Source: Microcaldota archaeon
Lineage (GTDB): Archaea > Micrarchaeota > Micrarchaeia > Micrarchaeales > Micrarchaeaceae
Assembly (NCBI GenBank): GCA_021810685.1
Contig: JAJZII010000030.1
Location: forward strand, 1 to 5,991
Reading direction: 5' to 3'
DNA: 5,991 nt
In this document: piece by piece, positions 5,798-5,991 of the stretch
How the letters are laid out: the number at the start of each line of letters is the position of its first letter
How positions within the stretch are numbered: the first letter of the stretch is position 1
Program-made: the position numbers and the translations under genes
Notes under the pieces: generated by a model
What the model saw: the letters and a program-made list of their open reading frames with translations, nothing else
Databases searched by the model: none
Told to the model about the DNA's origin: nothing

Positions 5798-5991
5798 CGC
5801 CGAGCTTATCGAGCATGAGCGCAAGAAGCTCCTTCATGTGCGCGCTGTCCGTGCGTATGCTCGCGGCCTCGTTGTGGCCCCCTCCGCTGTCCACGTAATC
5901 CGCCTCATCTATGATCTCGTTTATGATGCGTATTATTCCAACCTCCGCGGCTATGCTTTTGCCCATCCTGACCGATATGGTGCCCCTGTCG
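5784..5991 (-). CDS. DHH/DHHA1-type phosphoesterase (RecJ-like), C-terminal fragment
   Basis: Only the last 68 residues are in the window; the gene runs off the right edge (first full codon at 5990-5988) and ends at TAG (5786-5784). The fragment begins DRGTISVRMGKS and includes DYVDSGGGHNEAASIRTD, the GGGH-x-x-AAS signature of the DHHA1 substrate-binding domain. That domain sits at the C-terminus of RecJ-like exonucleases, nanoRNases and cyclic-dinucleotide phosphodiesterases. The catalytic DHH domain would lie outside the window. A Met inside the fragment (5966) is not a likely true start, because the DHHA1 pattern begins upstream of it. The role may be single-stranded DNA or short RNA degradation; which one cannot be told from this part. 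It is convergent with rfcL. Confidence 0.8.
   Translation of the reverse strand, partial: DRGTISVRMGKSIAAEVGIIRIINEIIDEADYVDSGGGHNEAASIRTDSAHMKELLALMLDKLGVMRS

Overview
The window looks like a compact archaeal chromosome segment, moderately GC-rich. Three things support an archaeon: an archaeal-type clamp-loader large subunit (RfcL), a DUF2070 membrane protein (a family known essentially from archaea), and heavy use of ATA for Ile together with AGG for Arg. GGTG ribosome-binding motifs and TTTAAATA-like TATA boxes also fit. Small intergenic gaps, overlapping convergent genes and a short RfcL suggest a reduced genome, possibly a DPANN/Micrarchaeota-type lineage; that placement is inference.

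Layout from left to right: (1) bases 1-155, an AT-richer stretch with a candidate promoter and leader; (2) nfo (156-1031, +), endonuclease IV, complete with all expected metal ligands; (3) a three-gene leftward operon, read from right to left as a cis-prenyltransferase (uppS, 4472-3699), a DUF2070 multi-spanning membrane protein (3683-1839) and a dolichol/phytol-kinase-family membrane protein (1822-1007); (4) a 95-bp divergent promoter region (4473-4567) with two near-palindromic TATA elements and an inverted repeat; (5) rfcL (4568-5797, +); (6) the C-terminal end of a DHH/DHHA1 phosphoesterase, on the minus strand and cut by the right edge.

Functionally there are two themes. nfo, rfcL and the DHH protein belong to DNA repair, replication or nucleic-acid turnover. 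The central operon reads as a polyprenyl (dolichyl) phosphate carrier module: UppS makes a long-chain cis-polyprenyl diphosphate, and the SEC59/VTE5-like protein could phosphorylate the derived polyprenol. The uncharacterised DUF2070 protein sits between them, with short gaps (15 and 16 nt), and has His/Asp motifs reminiscent of a metal hydrolase. A role for DUF2070 in lipid-carrier metabolism is the most interesting hypothesis here, but rests on context only. Both convergent gene pairs overlap at their 3' ends (25 and 14 nt). No tRNA, rRNA, insertion sequence, CRISPR array or clear terminator was seen.
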